64,000 bases of DNA. It comes from JAHIVB01 sp964574705. GTDB taxonomy: Bacteria; Bacillota_I; Bacilli_A; Izemoplasmatales; Hujiaoplasmataceae. The position numbers and the translations under genes are program-made. The DNA lies in contig CAZNOO010000010.1 in the NCBI GenBank assembly GCA_964574705.1, positions 1 to 64,000 on the forward strand, read 5' to 3'. The notes under the pieces are model-generated. The model did not search any database. It had not been told where the DNA came from and saw only the letters and a program-made list of their open reading frames with translations. Shown here one piece after another: positions 37,262-45,774 of the stretch; within the stretch, counting starts at the first letter, position 1; each line of letters opens with the position of its first letter.

Positions 37262-40200
37262 TTGGAGTATGTCAAGTTTTATATTGGTTCTTCCATCAAA
37301 TCGTTATCCGAAGAAAATGATATCTTTTATTCTTTCATATTTGAAATGAACAAAAGATTGAACAAAAACGTCAAGATTCATGTTACTGATCTGAGTATTT
37401 TTAAACGACCTAAAGACGGTCAAACCAATCATACTATAGGGCAAGTCTTCGCAGATAATTCCACCTCGTTTTTCCTTGTAAGTAAGGATCTCGATGATTT
37501 AACCCAAGCAGAATTTGGTATATGCGAGGATCAGTTTAGTAACTTTAAGACTCCTAGAATCATTGTCATGTTCAAATCCTTCAGTCAAACCGATGAATTA
37601 ACCGATTCTGCGAAGTCGTTTGAAAAACATTTGCGAGAAGACTTAGGATACTATTATGAAAAATATGATAATCTAGACCAAATTAAATTACGATTAATAT
37701 TTGAAATTGTCATCAATTCAAATGCGTTGGAAGTGAAATTCCTTGAAGGAAAGTTCTATATTAATGATAATGAAATTGAGGATTTTAGTGAAGCTGCATT
37801 CTATAAAAACCATTCAGTTCTAAATAGATACAAAAAAGATTTAAGTGTTTTAATGACGCAATTGGGAAAAGAACACGATCCAAAAAAAGAAGAAAAAGCC
37901 AAGGAACTGTCATCAAAAATTCAAGATTTGGAACTGAATTTAGTTAAAACATTCAGAAAATATTATGAGTCACTTGGAAAATGTAACATTTCATCAACCA
38001 TGGAATTAGCGATGTATCACATTAACCGTGGCGATATCGAAAAAGCAAATGAGATTCTCAACGCTGAGACAATCTTAAATGAAGTTGAAATTGCAGCGGA
38101 AAAATACCGGATACAAAGTGATACCAACTTCAAAGAATTTGAAAAATACTTTAATACTTTATCGACTGCGCCATCGATTAAACTTCAGTCGTCAGATCCA
38201 AATCGATTTAAAGAAGTTGATAGGCTCTACAAGAAAGCAGTAGAACTTGAAAATGAATTCGAACTTGAACCGAAGATTCATTTTGAGTATGCACAGTTCC
38301 TTATGGCAATCGTAAAGATTAAAGAATCAATATTAGTCGCTGAAGAAGGATCTGAACTTGTAAATCGTAAAAACCCGAAATATTTTTATTATAAAGTACT
38401 GTTCTGTGATCTTTTAGCATTAGATTCGCTTTTCATTCAAAATATGCTTGATGCAGAGCATTATTGTGAACGAGGTATTAAATATATCGAAACTGCAAAA
38501 AGCCAAAATATATCGATACCTGAAGAAGCACATTATTCACTTAAAAACAATCTTGGTCTCATTTATATGAATACCCAACGATTCGATAAATCAGGCATGC
38601 TGTTTGCTGATCTAATAAACAATTTTAGTGAAAATCTTGATTTAAAGAATGATGCATTAATTTATTCTAGGACGATACTTTATATAAATTTGGGTATTGT
38701 TTACTTGCAATCATATCGTCTAGAAGATGCTCAAGGATTATTCAACAAGGCACTTGAAATGGGGAAACTCATTACAAGGAAAGACTTATCAATCAATTCA
38801 GACTTTATCTGCAAACAAAATCTTGCCGTCTTGTATCTTTCACAAGGATTGCTCGATCAATTTACAGAGACGTATCTTGAATTAAAGGTACTTTTGAAAG
38901 AAATAAACAAAATTGCCCCTCAAAGTACAGATGCACTTCAAATTAAATTTGGACTTCTTGAAGGAACTTACTTTTTAGCAAACGGAAAACCTCTGGAAGC
39001 GAAAAACACATATGAAAATATCGTTGTAATGGCTGAAAAATGCGCTGAAACAGATCCTTTGGTATATAATCCATTGTTGCTACAAATATACAATGCAGTT
39101 ACACAACTTTATAGTTTGCCTGAAATGGGTAATAAGGATAAAGTCATAGAATATTTAAAAAAAACCACGAGTTTAATCGAAAAACTGGTTGAACTTAACC
39201 CTACCGTATACGAACCTGCACTTTCTGTGATGTATATGAATTTAGCAGCTTTGCAGGGCGAAGACGATGAGTTGTCAGATACTGAGAGTTTATTGCGGAA
39301 AGCAATCAAAAGTAACGAAAAAAATCTGGAAAGCACAATTGGCATATTTAAAACAAACGATATTGTAGCTCATAATGACTTGGGTTTTGTTCTCTATTCT
39401 GAAGAAAAATACGAGGAAGCCCTCGAAGAATTCCAGTTTACTTTCTTGAAGATCATGGAACTAGAAGGCGTTGACCCATCTTTAAACCCGATGACCTATA
39501 TCAAAGGGTATAAAAATATACTGGATGACATTGGCGATACAAAAGACCTTGATTTGATTAAACGATATTTTGCTGTGCTCGTTGATTACCTTGAACTCGT
39601 TGGAGGACTTGACGAAATTGATATTGAAGAAGATAGTCAAGATGATGAAGATGGATTAGATAACGAAGTTGGCTTAGAGGATGAAGTGGAAGACTCCGAA
39701 ACAGTTTCAGACGAATTTCTAATTTTCTTTCAAACCTTGATCGAAGTCTATGATACGTACCTTCAAAGTGTATGGAACCTTTTAGATTACGAAGAAATGC
39801 TGAGCGAAACCAAAAAGATTATATATAAACTTGAACAATTTGAAACCCTCGAAACATTTTCCAAGATCATTGATACGAGCGTCATTCTATATATGCATAC
39901 ATATACACTTTATAAAGTTAAAAACTACAAAGAGTTAATCCATTTCTGTATTTTAACCATTCACTCTTTGAAAAACGAACAATTTAAAACACCGAGATCA
40001 AGATTGTCATTTGCTTATAAGATGCTCATTGAGGCTTATTACAAGTTGAAGGAACATCGAAACATCATCGATATTACCCCTACGCTTGAACAAGATTTTG
40101 AAACGCTGATTATACCTTCAAAATACGATGAGTATCATGAAGAATTGGCTTTCATCGAAGTTTATACCGCTAGGGCGTTTGATCATGAGGGAGAATCCTT

Positions 40201-40393
40201 CGAAGTGGTCATTCGTCATTTAACTAAGTCTATCGAAAATTTTGAAATCTTGAATGAAACTAAGGATTATAATTCTTCCTTAAGAGTTCTTTATAACGAA
40301 TTAATTGAAGTTCTGAAAGACAATGATTTGGATGAGGATATGGAAATCTATAACGAAAAGTTATCAAAGTTGCCTGAGCCCGAGGAGGAATAA
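37262..40393 (+). CDS. DUF4062-like N-terminus fused to long TPR region
   Basis: 1043 residues from a TTG at 37262, with AGGGGGA 9 nt upstream. The N-terminal ~130 residues start VKFYIGSSIKSLSEEN and match the DUF4062 pattern (V-F-x-S-S-x-x-D-L-x-x-E), a domain common at the N-terminus of NTPase and TPR proteins in bacterial conflict systems. Most of the rest (~320-780 and ~880-1030) is helical repeat: EAHYSLKNNLGLIYMNTQRF and SRTILYINLGIVYLQSYRLE are TPR-like. An acidic spacer (~780-815) divides the array. No nuclease or NTPase motif is seen. It is followed without a gap by a second DUF4062-like gene. Confidence 0.72.
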   Translation: MEYVKFYIGSSIKSLSEENDIFYSFIFEMNKRLNKNVKIHVTDLSIFKRPKDGQTNHTIGQVFADNSTSFFLVSKDLDDLTQAEFGICEDQFSNFKTPRIIVMFKSFSQTDELTDSAKSFEKHLREDLGYYYEKYDNLDQIKLRLIFEIVINSNALEVKFLEGKFYINDNEIEDFSEAAFYKNHSVLNRYKKDLSVLMTQLGKEHDPKKEEKAKELSSKIQDLELNLVKTFRKYYESLGKCNISSTMELAMYHINRGDIEKANEILNAETILNEVEIAAEKYRIQSDTNFKEFEKYFNTLSTAPSIKLQSSDPNRFKEVDRLYKKAVELENEFELEPKIHFEYAQFLMAIVKIKESILVAEEGSELVNRKNPKYFYYKVLFCDLLALDSLFIQNMLDAEHYCERGIKYIETAKSQNISIPEEAHYSLKNNLGLIYMNTQRFDKSGMLFADLINNFSENLDLKNDALIYSRTILYINLGIVYLQSYRLEDAQGLFNKALEMGKLITRKDLSINSDFICKQNLAVLYLSQGLLDQFTETYLELKVLLKEINKIAPQSTDALQIKFGLLEGTYFLANGKPLEAKNTYENIVVMAEKCAETDPLVYNPLLLQIYNAVTQLYSLPEMGNKDKVIEYLKKTTSLIEKLVELNPTVYEPALSVMYMNLAALQGEDDELSDTESLLRKAIKSNEKNLESTIGIFKTNDIVAHNDLGFVLYSEEKYEEALEEFQFTFLKIMELEGVDPSLNPMTYIKGYKNILDDIGDTKDLDLIKRYFAVLVDYLELVGGLDEIDIEEDSQDDEDGLDNEVGLEDEVEDSETVSDEFLIFFQTLIEVYDTYLQSVWNLLDYEEMLSETKKIIYKLEQFETLETFSKIIDTSVILYMHTYTLYKVKNYKELIHFCILTIHSLKNEQFKTPRSRLSFAYKMLIEAYYKLKEHRNIIDITPTLEQDFETLIIPSKYDEYHEELAFIEVYTARAFDHEGESFEVVIRHLTKSIENFEILNETKDYNSSLRVLYNELIEVLKDNDLDEDMEIYNEKLSKLPEPEEE

Positions 40394-40915
40394 ATGGATA
40401 GTTATAAAGTGTTTGTTGGATCCTCTATCGTCGATTTAAAAGAGGAAAGGATAAAAATCTGTGTTGCTGCACAAAAAATCAATGATTATATGATTGATCA
40501 TTCAGTCGATAAATTTGTTGACTTAGATTTGTGCGAATTCGAAGATCGAGCTATTGCAAATGAGGGTAGTCAATACTATATAAATGAAAGAATAATTAGA
40601 AGCAATTTAGCAATATTCATCGTCAAAAGTTACTTAGGCGAATTTACAAAAGCGGAAATTGTGCTAGCAAAGGCAAATAAGGATCTATACACAAAAACAA
40701 AGATATATTTATTCGTCCATCATCAACTAAATGAATTAACAAAAAATGAAATTGAGAATCTAATTTCTGGTTGTGATTTAACGCGAATTGAGTATAAGGA
40801 AGTCAAAGAACTGCTGTACTTAATCTTAAATTCAATTAACGAAGAATATTTAGAAGAATCAATGGAATTTATAGAAAACAGAATTTTATTAAATGATCGT
40901 GATCTTGGACTATAA
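40394..40915 (+). CDS. Stand-alone DUF4062-like protein
   Basis: 173 residues. The ATG directly follows the previous stop, and its Shine-Dalgarno GAGGAGG lies in the end of that gene. The N-terminus YKVFVGSSIVDLKEERIK is a clear DUF4062-type start, and the domain fills nearly the whole protein (FIVKSYLGEFTKAEIVLA and KIYLFVHHQLNEL are its later strands). It is likely a partner of the larger DUF4062-TPR protein, with which it shares only the domain. The function is unknown. A terminator follows. Confidence 0.75.
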   Translation: MDSYKVFVGSSIVDLKEERIKICVAAQKINDYMIDHSVDKFVDLDLCEFEDRAIANEGSQYYINERIIRSNLAIFIVKSYLGEFTKAEIVLAKANKDLYTKTKIYLFVHHQLNELTKNEIENLISGCDLTRIEYKEVKELLYLILNSINEEYLEESMEFIENRILLNDRDLGL

Positions 40916-41010
40916 TTAATCTCAAAATCCGATTTCTAATTAAAGTATAATAATATTCCTGTTCATTCTTGACAGCGAAGAAAGCATTACCAAGTTTTAT
41001 ATGGCTAATA

Positions 41011-41051
41011 AAAAGCCCGCAAAGTTTGTTCTCAACTTTACGGGCTTTATT
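41011..41051 (+). terminator. Rho-independent terminator ending the TIR/DUF4062 half of the island
   Basis: Stem AAAGCCCG...AAAGTT / AACTTT...CGGGCTTT (one mismatch), loop of seven, then TTATTT. The rest of 40916-41213 holds nothing I recognise. Confidence 0.82.
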
Positions 41052-41213
41052 TGGATTAATATAAATTTCCAATGACTTCTTTAAGACTATTAAAGGCTAT
41101 ATCAGATTAACTCTATATCTACAACTTTTTTTGCTATTTTTAAAACAAGCGCCACATATTGAAAATTCTGGTTTATAATTCAATAGGCTATGTGTATTGT
41201 TAAAACAGTATTT

Positions 41214-41636
41214 CTAAACAGTTTTTAAACTCTGAAAATTGTAAATTATACGTCTAATAGTAAGATAGAATTTATATACGAGGTATATTGGTCCTACTAG
41301 AAGACTGATAAAAATTCCAAATAGTAAGGATAAAAAGAATCCTGAAACACCTTGATGTTTGACATAGATTCGATTTCCTACAACCTCTCCATAGTATTGC
41401 TTACTACCAGCAGCATACCCTTCTTTTGCGGAGCGAAAAACAAAGATGATTATGTCAATAATGAGTGGAAATGCGCAAACAAATCCCCACAAAAACCACC
41501 TTCCAAAATAACTATCACTAAATGATGTCTCAGTTAAAAACAAACTAAGTCCTGCAAACCATAAAATCAGAGCAACAATCAACCAAATTATCCCAATTAC
41601 TATTTTTGATATAATGATTGGTTTTGTAGAATCCAT
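41214..41636 (-). CDS. Small membrane protein, unrecognised
   Basis: 140 residues from the ATG at 41636 (AAAGGA 8 nt upstream). Upstream in-frame codons have no signal. Hydrophobic helices at about 10-31, 45-67 and 98-120, the last followed by a basic end (KFYLTIRRIIYN). It is the only minus-strand gene in the island, between the two plus-strand operons. It has no visible family motif. Confidence 0.6.
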   Translation of the reverse strand: MDSTKPIIISKIVIGIIWLIVALILWFAGLSLFLTETSFSDSYFGRWFLWGFVCAFPLIIDIIIFVFRSAKEGYAAGSKQYYGEVVGNRIYVKHQGVSGFFLSLLFGIFISLLVGPIYLVYKFYLTIRRIIYNFQSLKTV

Positions 41637-41962
41637 ACATCTCATCCTTTCTATATTTTTTGTCTTAATTTTAGCACTGCTTAAAATCCAAGTCAACATG
41701 AAAAATAAATTTAAAATGAATAATTATGTGCGTAATTTTCAAAAATAGCAAAATAAAGCCAATGAATAAGAAAAAAGTTTATTCAAACCATTGAATAAAT
41801 ATGGAAACTAATAGATAATTGAATATATAATTACTACTAAGATTTGTTTATCATTTAATAACGCATCTTGTTTGTTTGTTTTTTTTATTGAAAAAAGCTC
41901 AAATTAACATGGCTTAACAAAGATATATCTATATTTTACATCTTATTGACGGAGGCTATTCA
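41637..41962. other. AT-rich region before the phospho-signalling operon
   Basis: No gene is seen. One promoter candidate, TGGAAA (41802-41807) N18 TATAAT (41826-41831), lies ~130 bp before the AAA+ gene. It is plausible but not strong. Confidence 0.4.
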
Positions 41963-43849
41963 ATGGAAAAAGAAATTACACTAAAATGGCAAGAAGAGAT
42001 TAACTTGTACCGGAATTTTAAAACAACTTTTGTTTTGGAAGGCGAGATTTTGGATAAGCAACCCTATATTGATAAGGATGGAGATTTCGATTTAATGTCA
42101 CTGGATGACTATTTTAATCGAATGCTTCATGAAATCGGATATCGAGTTGTCGTTTTTTTTAATCATGTAGACGGGTTCTATAGTTATGAAACAGACGATT
42201 TGTCAAGATTCAAAAAGATCATTGCAAAAGCAAAAAAAGAAGATTCGGATTCGGATACGATGTTGAACCGTCAGGGAAGAGATTCCAAGTTTGGTGATGC
42301 AACTCTAAACATCCGGTATGCCATGGCGAATATTGACGAGCCAGTGGCCATCATTCTCGATATGGCATCAAGGTACATTACGGCAGCTACGTCATTGCAA
42401 AATGATGAACAATATTTTTATTCAGAGTTGTTTCTTGCCAGCCAATCCCAGTGTAACCCGGCTTGTTATAAGGATTCAAAAATAAGGCTAAATAATTTAA
42501 CTTTTATCTGCGCTGATAAACTGAATGATATTCCTGTATGGTTTTACCTTAACAACCCAATGGTCAAAACGCTCATTTTGACAAATCCTGACAGTGACAT
42601 TAGGCAGAAATTTCTTGAGTCTACGATTGAGTATTTTTACGGTTACAACGAATTAAAAGAGAAACCGGACAATGAAGTTGAAAGAGTCAAGAGGAAATTT
42701 GTTGATCTCACTGATGGATTTAGAAATATAGATTTGAATTCATTACGCGAATTAATGACCAACGAAAAGATATCGATTGAAAACATCGATGAAGCCATTT
42801 CTCTGTATAAGTATGGAATAAAAGACAATCCATGGAACAAGGAAGAACTTATCGAAAGGTTAGACACAATCGAAAGCGATATCAAGAAATATGTCAAAGG
42901 ACAAGACATTTGCGTAATGCAAGCTGCAGATATCATTACGAGAGCCGTTTTCGGAATGAGCGGACTTCAACACTCTTCATCCAAATCGAAACCTCGTGGA
43001 ATCATGTTCCTTGCCGGACCTACCGGTACAGGAAAAACGGAACTAGCTAAATCAATTGCACGTTGGCTATTTGGAACTGAAGACGCCTGTATTCGCTTCG
43101 ACATGAGTGAATATAGTCAGAGTCATTCAGATCAAAGATTATTGGGCGCACCTCCAGGATACATTGGATATGAATCAGGTGGACAACTGACTAATGCCGT
43201 TAAAAACAAGCCTTTTTCAATTTTGTTGTTTGATGAAATCGAAAAAGCAGACAAAACAATCTTAGATAAATTCTTACAGATCTTGGAAGATGGAAGAATG
43301 ACAGATGGCAAAGGTGAAACGGTGTATTTTTCAGATACAGTCATCATTTTCACATCTAACCTAGGCGTTTCTAAAACAAATAGAATGACAGGAGAAAAAG
43401 TAGACATCATTTCATATTACGATGATAACTCGGATTACGAAAAATATAAAACAAAAGTAATGACCGGAATTGATGACTTCTTTCTCCATGAGGCAGGAAG
43501 GCCAGAAATCAAAAATAGAATTGGAGACAATTTTATAATATTTGAATATATAACAGAATCGGTTGGAGAGAAAATAGCAGATAGCCAAATATCCAAGATC
43601 GTCTCTAACCTGAAATCTCAGAAAAACATCGAATTAATCATTTCCGATCTTGCTAAGCAACAAATTTACGAAAAGGTCAAAAAACAATTATACCTTGGTG
43701 GGCGAGGGGCAGGAAATGCAGTTGAAAAATATCTAATTAATCCATTAGCAAGATATTTGGCTAAAAACCGTATTTATTCCGGTCAGACGATTCATCTAGA
43801 ATCATTAAATGAATCAAATTCAATCACTGAATTGGTTTGTGAGTTATGA
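41963..43849 (+). CDS. ClpB-D2-like AAA+ ATPase with a divergent N-terminal module
   Basis: 628 residues. Residues ~290-625 form a ClpA/ClpB D2 module: Walker A GPTGTGKTE (~352-360), pore-loop GYIGYESGG (~400), Walker B LLFDEIEKAD (~422), sensor-1 TSNLG, and a ClpB D2-small C-terminal domain (GRGAGNAVEKYLINPLARYL). There is no ClpB N-domain, D1 or ClpP-binding loop. The first ~280 residues lack a Walker A but contain VAIILDMASRYIT and NDIPVWFYLNNPMVKTLIL, which look like the later part of a degenerate AAA+ domain. It would remodel or unfold proteins. It is the first gene of the operon, and its TGA stop overlaps the PP2C start. Confidence 0.85.
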   Translation: MEKEITLKWQEEINLYRNFKTTFVLEGEILDKQPYIDKDGDFDLMSLDDYFNRMLHEIGYRVVVFFNHVDGFYSYETDDLSRFKKIIAKAKKEDSDSDTMLNRQGRDSKFGDATLNIRYAMANIDEPVAIILDMASRYITAATSLQNDEQYFYSELFLASQSQCNPACYKDSKIRLNNLTFICADKLNDIPVWFYLNNPMVKTLILTNPDSDIRQKFLESTIEYFYGYNELKEKPDNEVERVKRKFVDLTDGFRNIDLNSLRELMTNEKISIENIDEAISLYKYGIKDNPWNKEELIERLDTIESDIKKYVKGQDICVMQAADIITRAVFGMSGLQHSSSKSKPRGIMFLAGPTGTGKTELAKSIARWLFGTEDACIRFDMSEYSQSHSDQRLLGAPPGYIGYESGGQLTNAVKNKPFSILLFDEIEKADKTILDKFLQILEDGRMTDGKGETVYFSDTVIIFTSNLGVSKTNRMTGEKVDIISYYDDNSDYEKYKTKVMTGIDDFFLHEAGRPEIKNRIGDNFIIFEYITESVGEKIADSQISKIVSNLKSQKNIELIISDLAKQQIYEKVKKQLYLGGRGAGNAVEKYLINPLARYLAKNRIYSGQTIHLESLNESNSITELVCEL

Positions 43850-44613
43850 AAATCATTGCAATAAGTGAAAATGGCTATGTCAAATCAAACAACGAAGATA
43901 CGTATTTAATTAACGACTCCGTATTTATCGACAGTAATACAGAATTGAGTGAGAACGCAAGCGTCTTTGTTGTATTTGACGGAATCGGAGGAAATTCATC
44001 CGGAGAAGTAGCAGCTAAAGTAGCATCCGAGTATTTTGCTTCAAAGTATAAAGACATTCTTCTTTCAAATGAAGATTCCTTGAAAGATATTATTGAACAG
44101 GCAAATTCTGAGGTGTTAAAATACGCTACAACTGACACACATAATAATGGCATGGGAACAACTCTCGCTGGAATGATTCTACTCGAAGATCGATGGATTG
44201 TTTTTAATGTTGGTGATAGCCGTGTTTATCGGCTAAGAAACGGTCTTTTCAAGTATTTTTCTGTTGATGATAGTTATTTCAATTATCTTAAATCAATGGG
44301 TTTGGTTAAAGAAGAAGATTCTGAAAAATACGCGAATAATCATAAGATAACCGCATATCTAGGAAACCCTCATTTTGATAAAGAACAGATTCATGTTTTT
44401 TCAATCGATTTTGGAGTGAGGGCTGGAGATACTTTTTTGTTATGCACAGATGGTGTAAGTGACATGGTAGATGACGATACCATGCGAAGCATTCTTGAAT
44501 CGGGTCATTCCATCCGACACTTGTCAGAGCAAATTCGTCAACACATCTTAAAAGCTGGCGCAATGGATAATTTCACGTATATCTTAGTTCAAATGGAGGA
44601 CAGCCATGATTGA
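43846..44613 (+). CDS. PP2C-family protein Ser/Thr phosphatase
   Basis: 255 residues. Metal-binding motifs are intact: NNEDTYL (~18), FDGIGGNSSGE (~44), NVGDSRVYRL (~124), LLCTDGVSDMVDDD (~202) and DNFTYILV near the end. It would dephosphorylate Ser/Thr on proteins with Mn/Mg. It overlaps the AAA+ gene by 4 bp and the membrane-protein gene by 8 bp. It is the natural opponent of the kinase three genes on. It has no membrane segment. Confidence 0.92.
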   Translation: MKIIAISENGYVKSNNEDTYLINDSVFIDSNTELSENASVFVVFDGIGGNSSGEVAAKVASEYFASKYKDILLSNEDSLKDIIEQANSEVLKYATTDTHNNGMGTTLAGMILLEDRWIVFNVGDSRVYRLRNGLFKYFSVDDSYFNYLKSMGLVKEEDSEKYANNHKITAYLGNPHFDKEQIHVFSIDFGVRAGDTFLLCTDGVSDMVDDDTMRSILESGHSIRHLSEQIRQHILKAGAMDNFTYILVQMEDSHD

Positions 44614-45757
44614 CAACATGCTAAAACTCTATCAGATTTTCAAAGCCTGTGAGCCTGATACGAATTTTCAATCCTATGAAAAAAAGATGCTTGCATTGAT
44701 GCAAGCTGATTATTCAAAAAAGCTTAAAGAAATTTCTTTTGATACAAGAAGAGTAAAAATTGACGTTAAGGTAGACTCCATCAATGAATTTGAAGATAAA
44801 AACAAATATCTAGACGGTTTGCTATTCTTATACAATAATTGTAAAACTCACATTCGAAATCATTATGATTTCACCTATTTCAATTTACCTGAAAACTTTT
44901 ACAAAGATGGAAAACTCGAATTAGACACTTTAGAAAATGTCGAATTGGCGACAACTTTACTCGACAAAGTCCCGAAAGTCAGTAAAGCATATAAGGACAT
45001 AGACCTCAATAAACCTTTTTCTTTGCTCTATAAGGATGTAACTCATAAAATGAGTGAACCAATTAATTTATCGAATGATATTTCCTACAAAAACATTTCT
45101 GAGTTGAAAAAAATCCTTGCAAAAACGCTAAATAATTATTATATATCTGATGCCATCGTTTCTGAACATGCCGAAAGGATTAATCAGAAAATCGAGTATG
45201 TTAAAATGAATGAAGCAATCAAAATAAAGAGAAAAAATTATATTTTGGATAATGTGATTCCAAGCTTAATTTTGATTATAGTTGCTACAAGTTTCAGTTA
45301 CCTCACTTCCAATATTCTTGATTTGACGAATTCTACCGGATTTGTGAAGTTTCTTGCATTTATAGGACTTTTGATTGCCACCGTAATTGCTGCTGGATTG
45401 AGTATAGCATCAATCTATGTTGTTACGTCTTGGTCAAAGCAGGATGAAAGACAGGGGGCATTAGAATACTTATCCTCTATTTTGATATTTTTTCTAATTT
45501 ATGCCTTCTTAATTAGACCAGATGTGGTACAAGTAAATGGACTTCTATTTCTTATTCCAACAATTATCTTTGCAGTGATTGGATTTGCCATTAGACAGAT
45601 CAATAATATTGTGCGTTCCGCCTCTATTGTTGGAGGGTTGGCAATCATATATAATATGATGACGTACTTTTCTTTTAGTCTAGCGTATGTCATAATTGCA
45701 CTAATCATTTTTGCATCGATTTATGGACTTTATGTTTTAGGATCTATGCAAGACTAA
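44606..45757 (+). CDS. Membrane protein with cytosolic helical N-terminal domain
   Basis: 383 residues. The N-terminal ~210 residues are soluble and charged (with a DVTHKMSEPINLSND segment). The C-terminal ~170 carry about six hydrophobic helices (SLILIIVATSFSYLTSNIL to VIIALIIFASIYGLYVLG). No transporter or enzyme motif is recognised. It is translationally coupled to the phosphatase gene, so it is likely a membrane anchor or sensor for the phosphorylation system. That is an inference. Confidence 0.65.
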   Translation: MIDNMLKLYQIFKACEPDTNFQSYEKKMLALMQADYSKKLKEISFDTRRVKIDVKVDSINEFEDKNKYLDGLLFLYNNCKTHIRNHYDFTYFNLPENFYKDGKLELDTLENVELATTLLDKVPKVSKAYKDIDLNKPFSLLYKDVTHKMSEPINLSNDISYKNISELKKILAKTLNNYYISDAIVSEHAERINQKIEYVKMNEAIKIKRKNYILDNVIPSLILIIVATSFSYLTSNILDLTNSTGFVKFLAFIGLLIATVIAAGLSIASIYVVTSWSKQDERQGALEYLSSILIFFLIYAFLIRPDVVQVNGLLFLIPTIIFAVIGFAIRQINNIVRSASIVGGLAIIYNMMTYFSFSLAYVIIALIIFASIYGLYVLGSMQD

Positions 45758-45774
45758 ATGCTGGAGGTAAAACC

